A stretch of 64,000 nt of DNA, taken from the NCBI RefSeq assembly GCF_030409715.1, contig NZ_JAUFQI010000001.1, positions 3,274,501-3,338,500 on the forward strand, in the 5' to 3' direction. Source of the stretch: Reinekea marina (GTDB lineage: Bacteria; Pseudomonadota; Gammaproteobacteria; Pseudomonadales; Natronospirillaceae). A model generated the notes under the pieces. That model ran no database searches, was not told the origin of the DNA, and saw only the letters and a list, made by a program, of their open reading frames with translations. Below are positions 23,481 through 32,746 of this stretch, one piece after another; positions within the stretch are counted from its first letter, which is position 1; each line of letters begins with the position of its first letter. The position numbers and the translations under genes were made by a program.

Positions 23481-23517
23481 GCACTAAAAAAGCCGCTAAA
23501 AGCGGCTTCTTAGTGCT
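23481..23517. terminator. Bidirectional terminator between small ORF and greA
   Basis: GCACTAA ... AAGCCGCT AAA AGCGGCTT ... TTAGTGC forms a nested hairpin with A- and T-rich flanks usable from both strands. It lies past the ends of both converging genes. Confidence 0.75.
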
Positions 23518-23540
23518 AACAAAGTACCTACAGCTAAAAC

Positions 23541-24017
23541 CTACAGGTGCTCCACCATCTCAATTTCATATTCAACAACACCGCCAGGGGTGGTAATACC
23601 CACTGTATCGCCTTCTTCTTTGCCGATAAGGCCACGTGCAATGGGTGAATTAACCGAAATTTTATTGCTCTTCACGTCAGCTTCATCGTCACCGACAATT
23701 TTATAAACCACACTTTGCTCGGTTTCGATATTCAACAGCGTAACCGTGGTTCCAAAGATGACTTTTCCGGTAGCCGGAATATCAAGCACATTAATAACCT
23801 GAGCCATCGATAATTTGGCTTCGATATCTTGAATGCGCCCTTCAATAAAGCCTTGTTGCTCGCGTGCTGAATGATATTCTGCGTTTTCTTTTAAATCACC
23901 ATGCTCTCGTGCTTCTGCAATGGCCGCAATTACAGCAGGGCGCTTGACAGTCTTGAGCTCTTTTAGCTCTTCTTGAAGTGCGAGTTCGCCTTCTACAGTC
24001 ATTGGGTAACGTTGCAT
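23541..24017 (-). CDS. greA: Transcription elongation factor GreA
   Basis: It stimulates the RNA cleavage activity of stalled RNA polymerase. The N-terminal coiled coil includes [13 protein letters not shown] and the acidic tip [13 protein letters not shown]. The C-terminal FKBP-like domain has [16 protein letters not shown]. The start at 24017 ([11 protein letters not shown]) gives the standard 158 residues and has GAAGG upstream; a longer reading to 24053 would cross the leader. It follows carA-carB in the same direction, as in Pseudomonas. A strong terminator hairpin lies in its leader (24041-24065). Confidence 0.96.
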   Translation of the reverse strand: MQRYPMTVEGELALQEELKELKTVKRPAVIAAIAEAREHGDLKENAEYHSAREQQGFIEGRIQDIEAKLSMAQVINVLDIPATGKVIFGTTVTLLNIETEQSVVYKIVGDDEADVKSNKISVNSPIARGLIGKEEGDTVGITTPGGVVEYEIEMVEHL

Positions 24018-24040
24018 AGGTTTTCCTTCTAATAAAATCA

Positions 24041-24065
24041 AAAAGAGCCACAAACTGGCTCTTTT
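24041..24065 (-). terminator. Intrinsic terminator in the greA leader
   Basis: AAAAGAGCCA pairs with TGGCTCTTTT over a 5-base loop, followed on the minus strand by TTTTTGATTTT. It lies only 23 bp ahead of the greA start and downstream of the probable greA promoter, so it may cut greA transcription short, as described for the GraL leader RNA of Escherichia coli. Confidence 0.75.
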
Positions 24066-24104
24066 ATATAATTTGTCTCAACCGAGAATGGTCTAATTTC
24101 GACT

Positions 24105-24132
24105 ATTATGACGCGCTTTTTACTAGGTGCAA
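24105..24132 (-). promoter_or_regulatory. Probable greA promoter
   Basis: On the minus strand TTGCAC (24127-24132) and CATAAT (24105-24110) are separated by 16 bp. The -35 box overlaps the hairpin that follows carB. Confidence 0.45.
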
Positions 24133-24163
24133 GCCCGCTGTCACATTAGCGAGTTTGCACCTA
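24124..24163. terminator. Hairpin after carB
   Basis: TAGGTGCAA (24124-24132) pairs with TTGCACCTA (24155-24163), with an inner GCCCGCT / AGCGAG stem, 7 bp past the carB stop. There is no T-run, so it is either a Rho-linked or stabilising hairpin. Confidence 0.5.
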
Positions 24164-24170
24164 ACAAGAC

Positions 24171-27100
24171 TTAATCGGCAATTTGACCTAAATGCAGGTC
24201 TTGCAATCGATTTACGCCGCTGCTGCCTTTTAACATCATCGCCATTACTGAAGCTTCTGCGCCTGCTAACGTAGTGGTGTAATAGACTTTATGTTGCAAT
24301 GCGCCACGGCGAATCTCGGCACTGTCGATCATTGATTGGCGGCCTGCGGTGGTATTCATCACATAGCTCACTTCATCGTTCTTAATCAAATCGACTAAAT
24401 GCGGTCGGCCTTCTTTTACCTTATTCACCGCTTGAGTTGGCAAGCCGTTTTCAGCAAAGTATGCCGCTGTACCTTTGGTCGCAACAACTTCGAAGCCTAA
24501 CTCAGCTAGGTTCTTAGCCATGTCTAGCGCCGCTGCTTTATCTTGGTCTTTAACCGAAATGATCACTTTGCCCGACGTCGGGATTATTGAACCCGCGCCA
24601 ATTAACGCTTTAGAGAAAGCTTCCGCAAACGTTTTACCCGTGCCCATGACTTCACCGGTCGATTTCATCTCTGGGCTTAAAACTGGGTCAACTCCGTGGA
24701 ATTTATTGAAAGGCATCACCGCTTCTTTCACTGAGTAATAGCTTGGAACCACTTCGGCGGTGTAGCCTAATTCAGACAGCTTTTTACCGGTCATGACTTG
24801 AGCGCCTATTTTCGCAAGCGACTGCCCAATGGCTTTAGAAACAAAAGGCACCGTTCGTGATGCTCTAGGGTTTACCTCAATGATGTACATTTTGCCGTTT
24901 TGCCACGCCATTTGTACGTTCATTAAACCGACTACGTCTAGCTCAAGCGCCATGGCTTTCACTTGTTCACGAACAATATTTTGAGCTTCAGTAGATAAAC
25001 TGTAAGGCGGTAAAGAACAAGCGGAATCGCCTGAGTGAATACCTGCCTGCTCAATATGCTGCATGATCGCTCCGATCACTACTTGCTCGCCGTCGCTCAC
25101 ACAGTCGATGTCTAGCTCAATTGCGTTGTCTAAGAAGTGGTCAAGCAATACTGGCGCGTCATTAGAAACTTGTACCGCTTCATTCATATAACGGCGCAGC
25201 TCGGTTTCGGCGTAAACAATTTCCATAGCACGGCCACCCAACACATAAGATGGTCGCACCACCAATGGGTAGCCAATACGGTTCGCAATGGTCACGGCTT
25301 CGTCTAAGCTTCGCGCTGTGCCGTTTTCGGGCTGGCGCAAGTTGAGTTTTTCAACCATAACCTGGAAACGTTCACGGTCTTCAGCTCGGTCAATGGCATC
25401 TGGGCTGGTACCAATAATTGGTGCACCGGCGGCTTCTAGTTCACGTGCTAATTTAAGTGGGGTTTGGCCACCGTATTGAACGATCACACCCTTAGGCTGC
25501 TCAAGTTCAATAATTTCCAACACGTCTTCTAAAGTTACAGGCTCAAAGTAGAGGCGATCAGAAGTGTCGTAATCGGTTGAAACGGTTTCTGGGTTGCAAT
25601 TCACCATGATCGTTTCGTAGCCTTCATCGCGAGCCGCCAACACGGCGTGTACACAACAATAATCGAACTCAATACCTTGACCAATACGGTTAGGACCACC
25701 ACCAAGCACAATAATTTTATCGCGCTCACTCGGTGCGGCCTCACACTCTTCATCGTATGATGAATACATATAAGCCGTGTCTGATGCAAATTCAGCAGCA
25801 CAAGTATCAACGCGCTTATACACCGGGCGAATGCCTAAATCCCAACGCTTTTTACGTAATTGCTTTTCACCCACACCGAGCAATTTGGCTAATCGCTCAT
25901 CTGAAAAACCTTTACGTTTTAAACGACGCATTTCAGTGGCGTCGATGTCTTTCATGCCTTTGCTGGCCAGCGCTGTTTCGTCTTTGATGATGTCGGCAAT
26001 TTGAACCAAGAACCAAGGGTCTACGCCCGTGTACTCGTATATTTCATCGATACTCATGCCGCTGCGTAATGCATCGCCTATGTACCAAATTCGGTCAGGG
26101 CCGCATTCTTGCAATTCACGTAGGATTTTTTCTCGACTGCCTTCGGCATTATAATCGATGAAGCTATCGAAACCACATGCGCCTACTTCTAAGCCACGTA
26201 ATGCTTTTTGCATAGATTCTTGAAAGTTACGACCAATGGCCATCACTTCGCCAACCGATTTCATTTGTGTTGTTAAACGATCATTGGCTTGTGGGAATTT
26301 CTCAAATGCGAAGCGAGGAATTTTTGTAACAACGTAATCGATGCTTGGCTCAAACGATGCTGGAGTAATGCCGCCAGTAATATCATTTTGCAATTCATCC
26401 AATGTGTACCCTACGGCTAACTTGGCAGCGATTTTAGCGATCGGGAACCCCGTCGCTTTCGATGCAAGTGCCGATGATCGACTCACGCGCGGGTTCATTT
26501 CAATAATGACCATGCGCCCGTCTTTTGGGTTAATACCGAACTGAACGTTAGAACCACCCGTTTCAACACCGATTTCACGCAGAACCGCCAACGAGGCGTT
26601 ACGCATAATTTGGTATTCTTTATCGGTTAACGTTTGTGCCGGTGCAACGGTAATAGAATCACCGGTATGCACGCCCATTGGATCAAAGTTTTCAATGGCG
26701 CAAACAATAATGCAGTTATCGGCTTTGTCGCGAACAACTTCCATTTCATATTCTTTCCAACCAATTAGGCTCTCATCGATCAGCAATTCATTGGTGGGTG
26801 ATAAATCTAAACCGCGTCGACAAATTTCTTCAAATTCATCTTTGTTGTAAGCAATGCCGCCGCCCGTTCCGCCCATGGTAAAGCTAGGACGAATAATCGT
26901 TGGGAAGCCTAGCTTCTCTACAATGGCCCAAGCTTCTTCTAAATTGTGCGCAATACCAGAACGAGGCGTTTCTAAATTAATCGCCTTCATCGCTTTATCA
27001 AAACGATCGCGATCTTCGGCTTTATCAATGGTGTCGGCATTTGCGCCGATCATCTCTACATTGAATTTTTCCAATACGCCGTGCTTTTCTAGATCAAGCG

Positions 27101-27395
27101 CGCAGTTCAATGCGGTTTGGCCACCCATGGTTGGCAAAAGGGCATCGGGCTTTTCTTTTTCAATTATTTTTGCGACTTCTTGCCATACCACGGGCTCGAT
27201 ATAGGTTGCATCGGCCATGCTAGGGTCAGTCATAATGGTCGCTGGGTTCGAGTTCACTAAGATGACTCGATAACCTTCTTCACGCAGCGCTTTACAAGCT
27301 TGCGCTCCGGAATAATCAAACTCACAAGCCTGACCAATAACAATGGGGCCGGCGCCTAATATTAATATGCTTTTTATGTCTGTACGTTTTGGCAT
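24171..27395 (-). CDS. carB: Carbamoyl-phosphate synthase large subunit
   Basis: It makes carbamoyl phosphate from bicarbonate, ATP and ammonia delivered by CarA, for arginine and pyrimidine synthesis. The 1074 residues are the normal length, with duplicated ATP-grasp halves. The first half has [19 protein letters not shown] and [20 protein letters not shown], the second has [19 protein letters not shown] and [18 protein letters not shown]. The C-terminal MGS-like regulatory domain begins near [15 protein letters not shown]. It lies 61 bp after carA on the same strand. Confidence 0.98.
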   Translation of the reverse strand: MPKRTDIKSILILGAGPIVIGQACEFDYSGAQACKALREEGYRVILVNSNPATIMTDPSMADATYIEPVVWQEVAKIIEKEKPDALLPTMGGQTALNCALDLEKHGVLEKFNVEMIGANADTIDKAEDRDRFDKAMKAINLETPRSGIAHNLEEAWAIVEKLGFPTIIRPSFTMGGTGGGIAYNKDEFEEICRRGLDLSPTNELLIDESLIGWKEYEMEVVRDKADNCIIVCAIENFDPMGVHTGDSITVAPAQTLTDKEYQIMRNASLAVLREIGVETGGSNVQFGINPKDGRMVIIEMNPRVSRSSALASKATGFPIAKIAAKLAVGYTLDELQNDITGGITPASFEPSIDYVVTKIPRFAFEKFPQANDRLTTQMKSVGEVMAIGRNFQESMQKALRGLEVGACGFDSFIDYNAEGSREKILRELQECGPDRIWYIGDALRSGMSIDEIYEYTGVDPWFLVQIADIIKDETALASKGMKDIDATEMRRLKRKGFSDERLAKLLGVGEKQLRKKRWDLGIRPVYKRVDTCAAEFASDTAYMYSSYDEECEAAPSERDKIIVLGGGPNRIGQGIEFDYCCVHAVLAARDEGYETIMVNCNPETVSTDYDTSDRLYFEPVTLEDVLEIIELEQPKGVIVQYGGQTPLKLARELEAAGAPIIGTSPDAIDRAEDRERFQVMVEKLNLRQPENGTARSLDEAVTIANRIGYPLVVRPSYVLGGRAMEIVYAETELRRYMNEAVQVSNDAPVLLDHFLDNAIELDIDCVSDGEQVVIGAIMQHIEQAGIHSGDSACSLPPYSLSTEAQNIVREQVKAMALELDVVGLMNVQMAWQNGKMYIIEVNPRASRTVPFVSKAIGQSLAKIGAQVMTGKKLSELGYTAEVVPSYYSVKEAVMPFNKFHGVDPVLSPEMKSTGEVMGTGKTFAEAFSKALIGAGSIIPTSGKVIISVKDQDKAAALDMAKNLAELGFEVVATKGTAAYFAENGLPTQAVNKVKEGRPHLVDLIKNDEVSYVMNTTAGRQSMIDSAEIRRGALQHKVYYTTTLAGAEASVMAMMLKGSSGVNRLQDLHLGQIAD

Positions 27396-27456
27396 GATAA
27401 CTCGCTAATTCTTTAAAAACTTGGGTCAGTTTAGTTTTACTTTTAACGTTTAACCT

Positions 27457-28587
27457 TTAAGCCTTACGTTTACTCATGTCGTCAATAAACTGGTCAAACA
27501 AAGGTGCGCAATCGTGTGGCCCTGGGCTGGCTTCTGGATGCCCCTGAAAACTGAATGCGGCTTTGTCTGTTCGCCGAATACCTTGCAATGATTTATCAAA
27601 AAGAGATTGATGCGTCATTTCAATGTGCGCCGGCAGCGATGTTTCATCGATCGCAAAACCATGGTTCTGACTGGTGATCATGACAGTTTTATCGGCCAGT
27701 GTTTGCACTGGATGGTTAGCTCCGTGATGACCAAATTTCATCTTCAAAGTTTTTGCACCACTGGCTAAGCCAAGTAACTGATGCCCTAAGCAAATACCAA
27801 AAACGGGAACATCGGTTTCTAGAATTTGTTGAATGGCGGAAATAGCGTAATCGCACGGCTCTGGATCACCCGGGCCATTAGATAAAAAGATGCCATCTGG
27901 GTTCATCGCTAACACGTCGGCGGCTGGAGTTTGTGCTGGCACAACCGTGATGCGACATCCACGATCCGCTAACATACGCAGAATATTGCGCTTAACACCG
28001 TAATCGTATGCAACGACATGGAACTTGCTGGTATCGGGTTTAGTGTGGCCATGGCCAAGTACCCAGCTGCCTTCTGTCCACTCGTAAGGCTCTTTAACGG
28101 ACACTTCTTTGGCTAAGTCCATACCCTTTAAGCCGGCAAAGCCTTTCGCCAGCTCAAGCGCTTTTGCTTCGTCAATACTGTCACCGACCATGATACAGCC
28201 GTTTTGCGCACCTTTTTGGCTCAATAAGCGAGTCAGCCGCCGAGTATCGATATCGGCAATGGCAACGACATTTCGCTCGACTAAATAGTCTTCAAGTGAT
28301 TGTTCACTGCGAAAATTACTTTCAAGAAGTGGTAGGTCGCGAATAACAAGGCCAGATGCCCAAACTTGAGACGATTCTTCATCTTCTGAGTTTACGCCGG
28401 TGTTGCCAATATGGGGGTAGGTGAGGGTTACGATTTGTCGTGCATAGGAGGGGTCGGTGAGAATTTCTTGATAGCCTGTCATGGAAGTGTTGAAGACCAC
28501 CTCACCAACAGATTCACCAACGGCACCTATGCCGATTCCTGTAAAAATACTTCCGTCTTCGAGCGCGAGAATGGCAAGCTTAGCCAA
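27457..28587 (-). CDS. carA: Carbamoyl-phosphate synthase small subunit
   Basis: This glutamine amidotransferase subunit supplies ammonia to CarB. The N-terminal domain has [20 protein letters not shown]. The C-terminal class I amidotransferase triad is [12 protein letters not shown] (Cys) and [13 protein letters not shown] (His and Glu). I place the start at the TTG at 28587 because AGGGGA lies 7 bp ahead and the protein then begins [13 protein letters not shown], as in relatives; the ATG at 28605 has no ribosome site. Upstream is a leader with a terminator hairpin and a tiny frame, suggesting attenuation. Confidence 0.95.
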   Translation of the reverse strand: MAKLAILALEDGSIFTGIGIGAVGESVGEVVFNTSMTGYQEILTDPSYARQIVTLTYPHIGNTGVNSEDEESSQVWASGLVIRDLPLLESNFRSEQSLEDYLVERNVVAIADIDTRRLTRLLSQKGAQNGCIMVGDSIDEAKALELAKGFAGLKGMDLAKEVSVKEPYEWTEGSWVLGHGHTKPDTSKFHVVAYDYGVKRNILRMLADRGCRITVVPAQTPAADVLAMNPDGIFLSNGPGDPEPCDYAISAIQQILETDVPVFGICLGHQLLGLASGAKTLKMKFGHHGANHPVQTLADKTVMITSQNHGFAIDETSLPAHIEMTHQSLFDKSLQGIRRTDKAAFSFQGHPEASPGPHDCAPLFDQFIDDMSKRKA

Positions 28588-28654
28588 GATCTGTTCCCCT
28601 ATCATTAATCAAATGGATTGAGAAATCTGACCTTTCAGACCAAAAACTACGTTT

Positions 28655-28690
28655 CTAATTCGCAAAAAAGCGAGATGAAGTTGCCCTCAT
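28655..28690 (-). CDS. Possible leader peptide of carAB, 11 aa
   Basis: A tiny frame MRATSSRFFAN starts at 28690 inside the leader and overlaps the terminator hairpin and its T-run (TTT TTT codes for Phe-Phe). The ribosome site AAGCGGG is directly next to the ATG and weak. The layout is of the kind used for transcription attenuation coupled to translation; this is inference. Confidence 0.35.
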   Translation of the reverse strand: MRATSSRFFAN

Positions 28691-28697
28691 CCCGCTT
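28664..28697 (-). terminator. Attenuator-like terminator in the carA leader
   Basis: On the minus strand AAGCGGGATGA (28687-28697) pairs with TCATCTCGCTT (28668-28678) with one wobble, followed by a T-run ending at 28664. It lies about 75 bp ahead of the carA start and downstream of any likely promoter, so it would stop carAB transcription unless bypassed. Confidence 0.65.
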
Positions 28698-29001
28698 CTT
28701 ATAATTCGTGCCAAGTACAGCTGCACTTGATGCGGTTTTGAAACTGTAGTGTAGTTATAATCTGTCATGTCAACGAGTTGCGTAAACAACTCAAAATTTG
28801 GCGGATTCTACATGAAATCAGCCTACTTTGTCCATAAATTTTGGCATTGAAATGTTTTTTAAAGCTTACTTGGCAAGCCGACCTTAATTGGCCTAAATAA
28901 ATGTCGCTCATTTGTAGTTTTAAGTGCACCTAAATCTGGTCAGTTAAATAAAAAAATGTCATTATAAGTAGCAAATAACGCTACTTTTCCTTGAGGTCTT
29001 C
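28698..29001. promoter_or_regulatory. Divergent promoter region of carAB and the XRE gene
   Basis: About 300 bp without a gene. A perfect TTGACA occurs on the minus strand (CTCGTTGACATGAC) and a perfect TATAAT on the plus strand (AGTTATAATCTG) near 28755-28775, but neither has a well-spaced partner box. Nothing else is recognised. Confidence 0.35.
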
Positions 29002-29766
29002 ATGTCTCAAACGGTTCAACTCGTCGATACCTTGAAAAAAATTCTTCGAGAACGAAAAATCACGTATCAAGAAGTGGCTGAGAAGCTCGACTTGAGTGAA
29101 GCCAATGTTAAACGCATGTTTTCGAAGCGCCATTTTACATTGGCTCGCTTAGAAGAAGTCTGCGCCATGGCCGATGCCGACTTAGGCTACTTAATGTCAC
29201 GTATGCATGAAGGGTCGATGATCATCGACACCTTAAGCAAAGAAGCCGAGAAAGAGTTGTGTGGAAACATCAAGCTTTTAATGATTGCTCAGCTACTGAT
29301 TAACCGCTGGGAGATTGAAGACATTGTCGAGACTTATGAGTTTGAAGACCACGAAGTGACGCAATTGATGGCTAAGCTAGACCGCTTAGGCATTATTGAA
29401 CTTCTGCCAGGTGACCGCGTAAGGAACTTAATTTCCCGAGACTTTAAGTGGATTCCTAACGGACCTGTTTATAAGTACTTTGAAGAACATATTGCCAGAG
29501 AGTTCTTTAACTGTAAGTTTGAACAGAAAAACGGTGAGATTTTGATTTTCATGGCCGGCATGTTGTCTCGCCAAAGCAACAGTCAAATGCAAACCAGTAT
29601 GCGCCGCTTAGCACGCGAGTTTGATGAACTCAGCAAAGAAGACGGCAAGTTGCCATTAAATGAAACTTACGGCACAGGTTTAGTGCTCGCCATGCGCCCT
29701 TGGGAGCTCAGCACCTTTGCTCAATTCCGACGCAAAGAAAATACAAAGAAATTTAGGCTCACCTAA
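29002..29766 (+). CDS. XRE-family helix-turn-helix regulator
   Basis: A 254-residue transcriptional regulator. The N-terminal helix-turn-helix is ITYQEVAEKLDLSEANVKRM (residues about 20-39), then FTLARLEEVCAMADADLGYL completes the XRE domain. The rest is alpha-helical with a WEIEDIVETYEFEDHEVTQL segment typical of this regulator type, whose ligand is unknown. TTGAGG lies before the ATG. It diverges from carAB and converges on the SprA-like gene. It resembles regulators often found alone on gammaproteobacterial chromosomes. Confidence 0.85.
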   Translation: MSQTVQLVDTLKKILRERKITYQEVAEKLDLSEANVKRMFSKRHFTLARLEEVCAMADADLGYLMSRMHEGSMIIDTLSKEAEKELCGNIKLLMIAQLLINRWEIEDIVETYEFEDHEVTQLMAKLDRLGIIELLPGDRVRNLISRDFKWIPNGPVYKYFEEHIAREFFNCKFEQKNGEILIFMAGMLSRQSNSQMQTSMRRLAREFDELSKEDGKLPLNETYGTGLVLAMRPWELSTFAQFRRKENTKKFRLT

Positions 29767-29769
29767 CAC

Positions 29770-29815
29770 AAACACCAAACAAGCCAACGCGTGTGTGGTG
29801 TTTAGTGGCTTTTTT
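29770..29815. terminator. Terminator between converging genes
   Basis: AAGCCA (29781-29786) pairs with TGGCTT (29806-29811), which runs into TTTTTT. An alternative stem AAACACCA/TGGTGTTT (29770-29777, 29796-29803) crosses it and would exclude it. Confidence 0.6.
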
Positions 29816-29820
29816 AGAAA

Positions 29821-30798
29821 TTACACCGTGGTGTCTAGATTAAACCCGACTTCTTGCTGTCGATTCACTTGATAGGCGGCATCTAAGGCTGACTCTACGG
29901 TTTCAGAGGTTTGGCTTAATATGTCGTTTAAGCGTTCTTTATTCGATTCTGAAACTTCTTCGCTGCGCTTATCTTCGTTTTCAGAATTTGCTTCTACTTT
30001 AGAACTGTCTTCGCCTTGAATATCACGCTGTTCACTACGTTCTTCTTCGGTTTTTTCAGCCATTTGACGCTCAAGTTGGCGCAGGTCGTTTTGCGCTTCC
30101 ATTGATAGCTGAGTGGCCAACGCCGCCACTTGGCGATCTTGGGCCGACGGTTCCGCCGGTGCTAAAGCGGCTCGGCGCACTTGCTCGGCTTTGCGCAATG
30201 TGGCTTCTGGGTTATTTGGAACCGGAGATACACTGATCCCCACCTCACCGGCGGTTGCATAGCGCTTACCATCGGGACCTTGGGTATAAGTAAACTGCAT
30301 GGCACCCGCATATTGGCCTCCGACGGATTGGTGCGCCTGTTCATGCGCTTTAACTTCTCTGTCTCGGGCGGCTAATTCACGAATGGTTTCAATATCGTCT
30401 TGAAGCTTAGCTTGCTCTGCTTCGGCGTTTCGCTTGGCTTGCTCGGCTTGCTGTTCAACGCGCTGGCTTTGCTCGCTACTGCTTGGGGCTTCGTCTCGGC
30501 TGACTTCATTTGAACGCGCAGACTCTTCTTGCGAGCGCACCTCAGAGCTGGCGCGGCCTTCAATTTCGGCATTGGCATTTGGTGCAGGACGCGTTTGCCT
30601 CGTATCTACTTCAGCTTCTAACTTACCAGGCTGCTCTCTTGCGCTGCGGCGAGAGTCTGTCGACTTTTCGGGTTCTTCAACCGGTGCGAAGACGGCGGTT
30701 TCATTTTCTTTACGCAACCGAGATTGCTCTGCTGGGTCACTAGACAAAGCAAAGGTCGGGGTTATTGCATTTGGAAACACACCGCTGACTGTCGACAT
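29821..30798 (-). CDS. SprA-related putative metalloprotease
   Basis: A 325-residue protein of the SprA-related family (putative metalloprotease CJM1_0395 type). The central domain has AHEQAHQSVGGQYAGAMQFT with an HExxH-type HEQAH, followed by GPDGKRYATAGEVGI, the family fingerprint. The N-terminal 130 residues and C-terminal 90 are low-complexity, rich in Glu, Ser, Arg and Gln. There is no signal peptide. It is preceded by a small flagellar-like protein gene (30808-31044), 9 bp upstream, so the two are likely co-expressed. Confidence 0.82.
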   Translation of the reverse strand: MSTVSGVFPNAITPTFALSSDPAEQSRLRKENETAVFAPVEEPEKSTDSRRSAREQPGKLEAEVDTRQTRPAPNANAEIEGRASSEVRSQEESARSNEVSRDEAPSSSEQSQRVEQQAEQAKRNAEAEQAKLQDDIETIRELAARDREVKAHEQAHQSVGGQYAGAMQFTYTQGPDGKRYATAGEVGISVSPVPNNPEATLRKAEQVRRAALAPAEPSAQDRQVAALATQLSMEAQNDLRQLERQMAEKTEEERSEQRDIQGEDSSKVEANSENEDKRSEEVSESNKERLNDILSQTSETVESALDAAYQVNRQQEVGFNLDTTV

Positions 30799-30807
30799 AA
30801 TGTTCTT

Positions 30808-31044
30808 TTAAACCTTTATATCAATTAAAGTGCCCAGCATATCACTGCCTGCTTGCACTACTTTTGCGCTGGCTTGCACTTGGATTTTACCCATCTGTTG
30901 CTCAACGATTGGGCTTACCAATTCTTCTGGGCCCCCTTCTTCGGGTGGTAAATTTGCTTTTGCGATTTGATCGGCACTGCGATTGAGCATGTCATTGCCA
31001 CGCGCAATTCCGTATACACCACTACTTAACACAGAATTTATCAT
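30808..31044 (-). CDS. Small flagellar rod/hook-like protein
   Basis: A 78-residue protein. The N-terminal SGVYGIARGNDMLNRSADQIAKA and C-terminal IQVQASAKVVQAGSDMLGTL have the heptad-like pattern of flagellar rod and hook protein ends (compare FlgC or FlgE termini), with a short Pro/Glu-rich linker instead of the middle domains. Its function is unknown. The pairing with a SprA-like gene is seen in other gammaproteobacteria to my knowledge. It starts with ATG, AGGAG upstream. Confidence 0.65.
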   Translation of the reverse strand: MINSVLSSGVYGIARGNDMLNRSADQIAKANLPPEEGGPEELVSPIVEQQMGKIQVQASAKVVQAGSDMLGTLIDIKV

Positions 31045-31264
31045 CCGAACTCCTATTCAAAAAACAACAGGCATAGCCAGCCTTGACTATATTTTAACCA
31101 ATTCCATTCGCAGTACTGTAAAATTTTGTGAATTCACTCAAGAAATCTATAGCCCTGCCGATACAGCGACTGTTGCGGGAAAAACCCAAATACAAACGGT
31201 TAGATAGGTGCATTACAAGCACGAATTTTTGGCATATATTCGGTTGAATTATGCCAATTTATTG

Positions 31265-31699
31265 TTATTCACTTGTTAGTAGAAAGGTCTCAGATGGATC
31301 AACCGTGATTCGATTCAACATGGCCTCGCGCCCTAAAAGCATTAGGTAGCTCATGTCGGAACGATCCGTTAAAGAAATATCAATCTGCCATTCTTGTTGA
31401 TTCATCCGAATTGATGTTCTAACAATGTATCGCTCTTCGGTCACTCCATTCGATGATTTAATTTTCCGGACATCTCTTAGCGGTGCTTGACAAGTTATCA
31501 CTTCATCTACGTTATGTACCGTTGGGTGAATATCAAATGAGACCCACTTTTTTCCGCCTTTTTTAAATTTCTTAATATGATCAACATGCAACGAAGAGGT
31601 TTTCGCGCCGGTATCTACCCTAACTTCTAAATCAATAATGCCTAAACCGGGCAAATCGCAATTCTCAATACTGCCCACCATAAACTTTTGCAAAGTCAT
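31265..31699 (-). CDS. RimB-like retropepsin-type protease (Zn_protease / DUF615-type PF05618 family)
   Basis: A 144-residue protein of the family annotated as ATP-dependent zinc protease or RimB. The VDTGAKTSSLH motif gives the aspartic-protease Asp, and LTDRSDMSYLMLLGREAM is the second family signature. In Pseudomonas, RimB works with RimA and RimK to remove glutamate tails that RimK adds to ribosomal protein S6. Here it is the last gene of rimK / AstE-like / RimB-like on the minus strand, 33 bp after the preceding gene. Confidence 0.85.
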   Translation of the reverse strand: MTLQKFMVGSIENCDLPGLGIIDLEVRVDTGAKTSSLHVDHIKKFKKGGKKWVSFDIHPTVHNVDEVITCQAPLRDVRKIKSSNGVTEERYIVRTSIRMNQQEWQIDISLTDRSDMSYLMLLGREAMLNRITVDPSETFLLTSE

Positions 31700-31732
31700 T
31701 TGCTGCCCTCTTACATAGCTCTATTTTTCAGA

Positions 31733-32746
31733 TCAATCAGGAATAAGGATGTCTTGCATTACTTCAATATTATCGGCAATGTCTTCATCGTTTTCAGTGA
31801 AGAAGGCTATGTGCACCAGTGCTTCTCCTTCTTGAACCAATGGAATATTTTGCTTTCCAATAATAATGCCTGAACGCGGTGCTGTAATTTCTGTTAACAC
31901 TTCACCAAAAGGGTTGCTGATTTTAGCAAGGACATCTCCTTTTTGAACTTGATCACCCAGTTTGTGCGCCGTATTTACGATGCCACTTAGGCTTGCTCGC
32001 ACCCAGCTGCTGTTATTCGCCACATAGGGCGTAAACTTTCTTTTTGGAAGCTTCCTATTAACCAACCCTAACGATATAAGCACGTTTATGACGCCCTTCA
32101 CGCCGGCTCGAATCGACAATTCATCAAACCTTAATGCCTGACCCGCTTCATACAACAGTATTTTAGTGCCATTTTCTACAGCGGCTTCTCGCAAAGAACC
32201 ATCCCGTAAATCTGAGTTTAAAAGAACGGGTACACCAAATTGCATGGCCAGCTCACGGGTTTCAGAGTCTTTCAAGTTCGCGCGGATCTGCGGTAAATTA
32301 GATCGATGAATCGCCCCTGTGTGTAAATCGATTCCGTATTCACATTGCGACACAATTTCTTCCATGAATATATTCGCCACACGTCCGGCCAAAGAACCTT
32401 TTGCTGATCCAGGAAAACAGCGGTTAAGATCGCGCCTATCTGGCATATATCGACTTTGATTGAGAACGCCGTAAACATTTACCATCGGAACGAGAATTAC
32501 TGTACCCGCACTCACCTTAAGGGATTTTGATTGTATTAAGCGGCCGACTATTTCGACACCGTTTAATTCATCACCATGTATCGCTGCTGAGACAAACACA
32601 GTGGGCCCGGGTCGTTTACCGCGAATAACGTAAATTGGCATGTTTACGTCTGTGTTTGTGTAAAGCTTGGCAACAGGCAATTCTATGCTACACCGCTCTC
32701 CGAGTTTAATTTCTTTACCGCCAATTACGAGTACATTAGTTGTCAT
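31733..32746 (-). CDS. Succinylglutamate desuccinylase/aspartoacylase family protein
   Basis: A 337-residue zinc carboxypeptidase-like (M14, AstE/AspA) protein. Zinc ligands are suggested by SAAIHGDELNGVEIV (H-x-x-E) and GIDLHTGAIHRS (His). A C-terminal domain (VRASLSGIVNTAHKLGDQVQKGDVLAKI) looks like a barrel-sandwich module. The start codon is adjacent to the rimK stop (32747), so the two are tightly coupled. It may trim or recycle glutamate-containing peptides made by RimK; this is inference from context. Confidence 0.85.
   Translation of the reverse strand: MTTNVLVIGGKEIKLGERCSIELPVAKLYTNTDVNMPIYVIRGKRPGPTVFVSAAIHGDELNGVEIVGRLIQSKSLKVSAGTVILVPMVNVYGVLNQSRYMPDRRDLNRCFPGSAKGSLAGRVANIFMEEIVSQCEYGIDLHTGAIHRSNLPQIRANLKDSETRELAMQFGVPVLLNSDLRDGSLREAAVENGTKILLYEAGQALRFDELSIRAGVKGVINVLISLGLVNRKLPKRKFTPYVANNSSWVRASLSGIVNTAHKLGDQVQKGDVLAKISNPFGEVLTEITAPRSGIIIGKQNIPLVQEGEALVHIAFFTENDEDIADNIEVMQDILIPD

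Noticed and set aside
27400..28605. ATG at 28605 as carA start
   Set aside because: It has no Shine-Dalgarno sequence, whereas the TTG at 28587 has one at normal distance and gives the family N-terminus.
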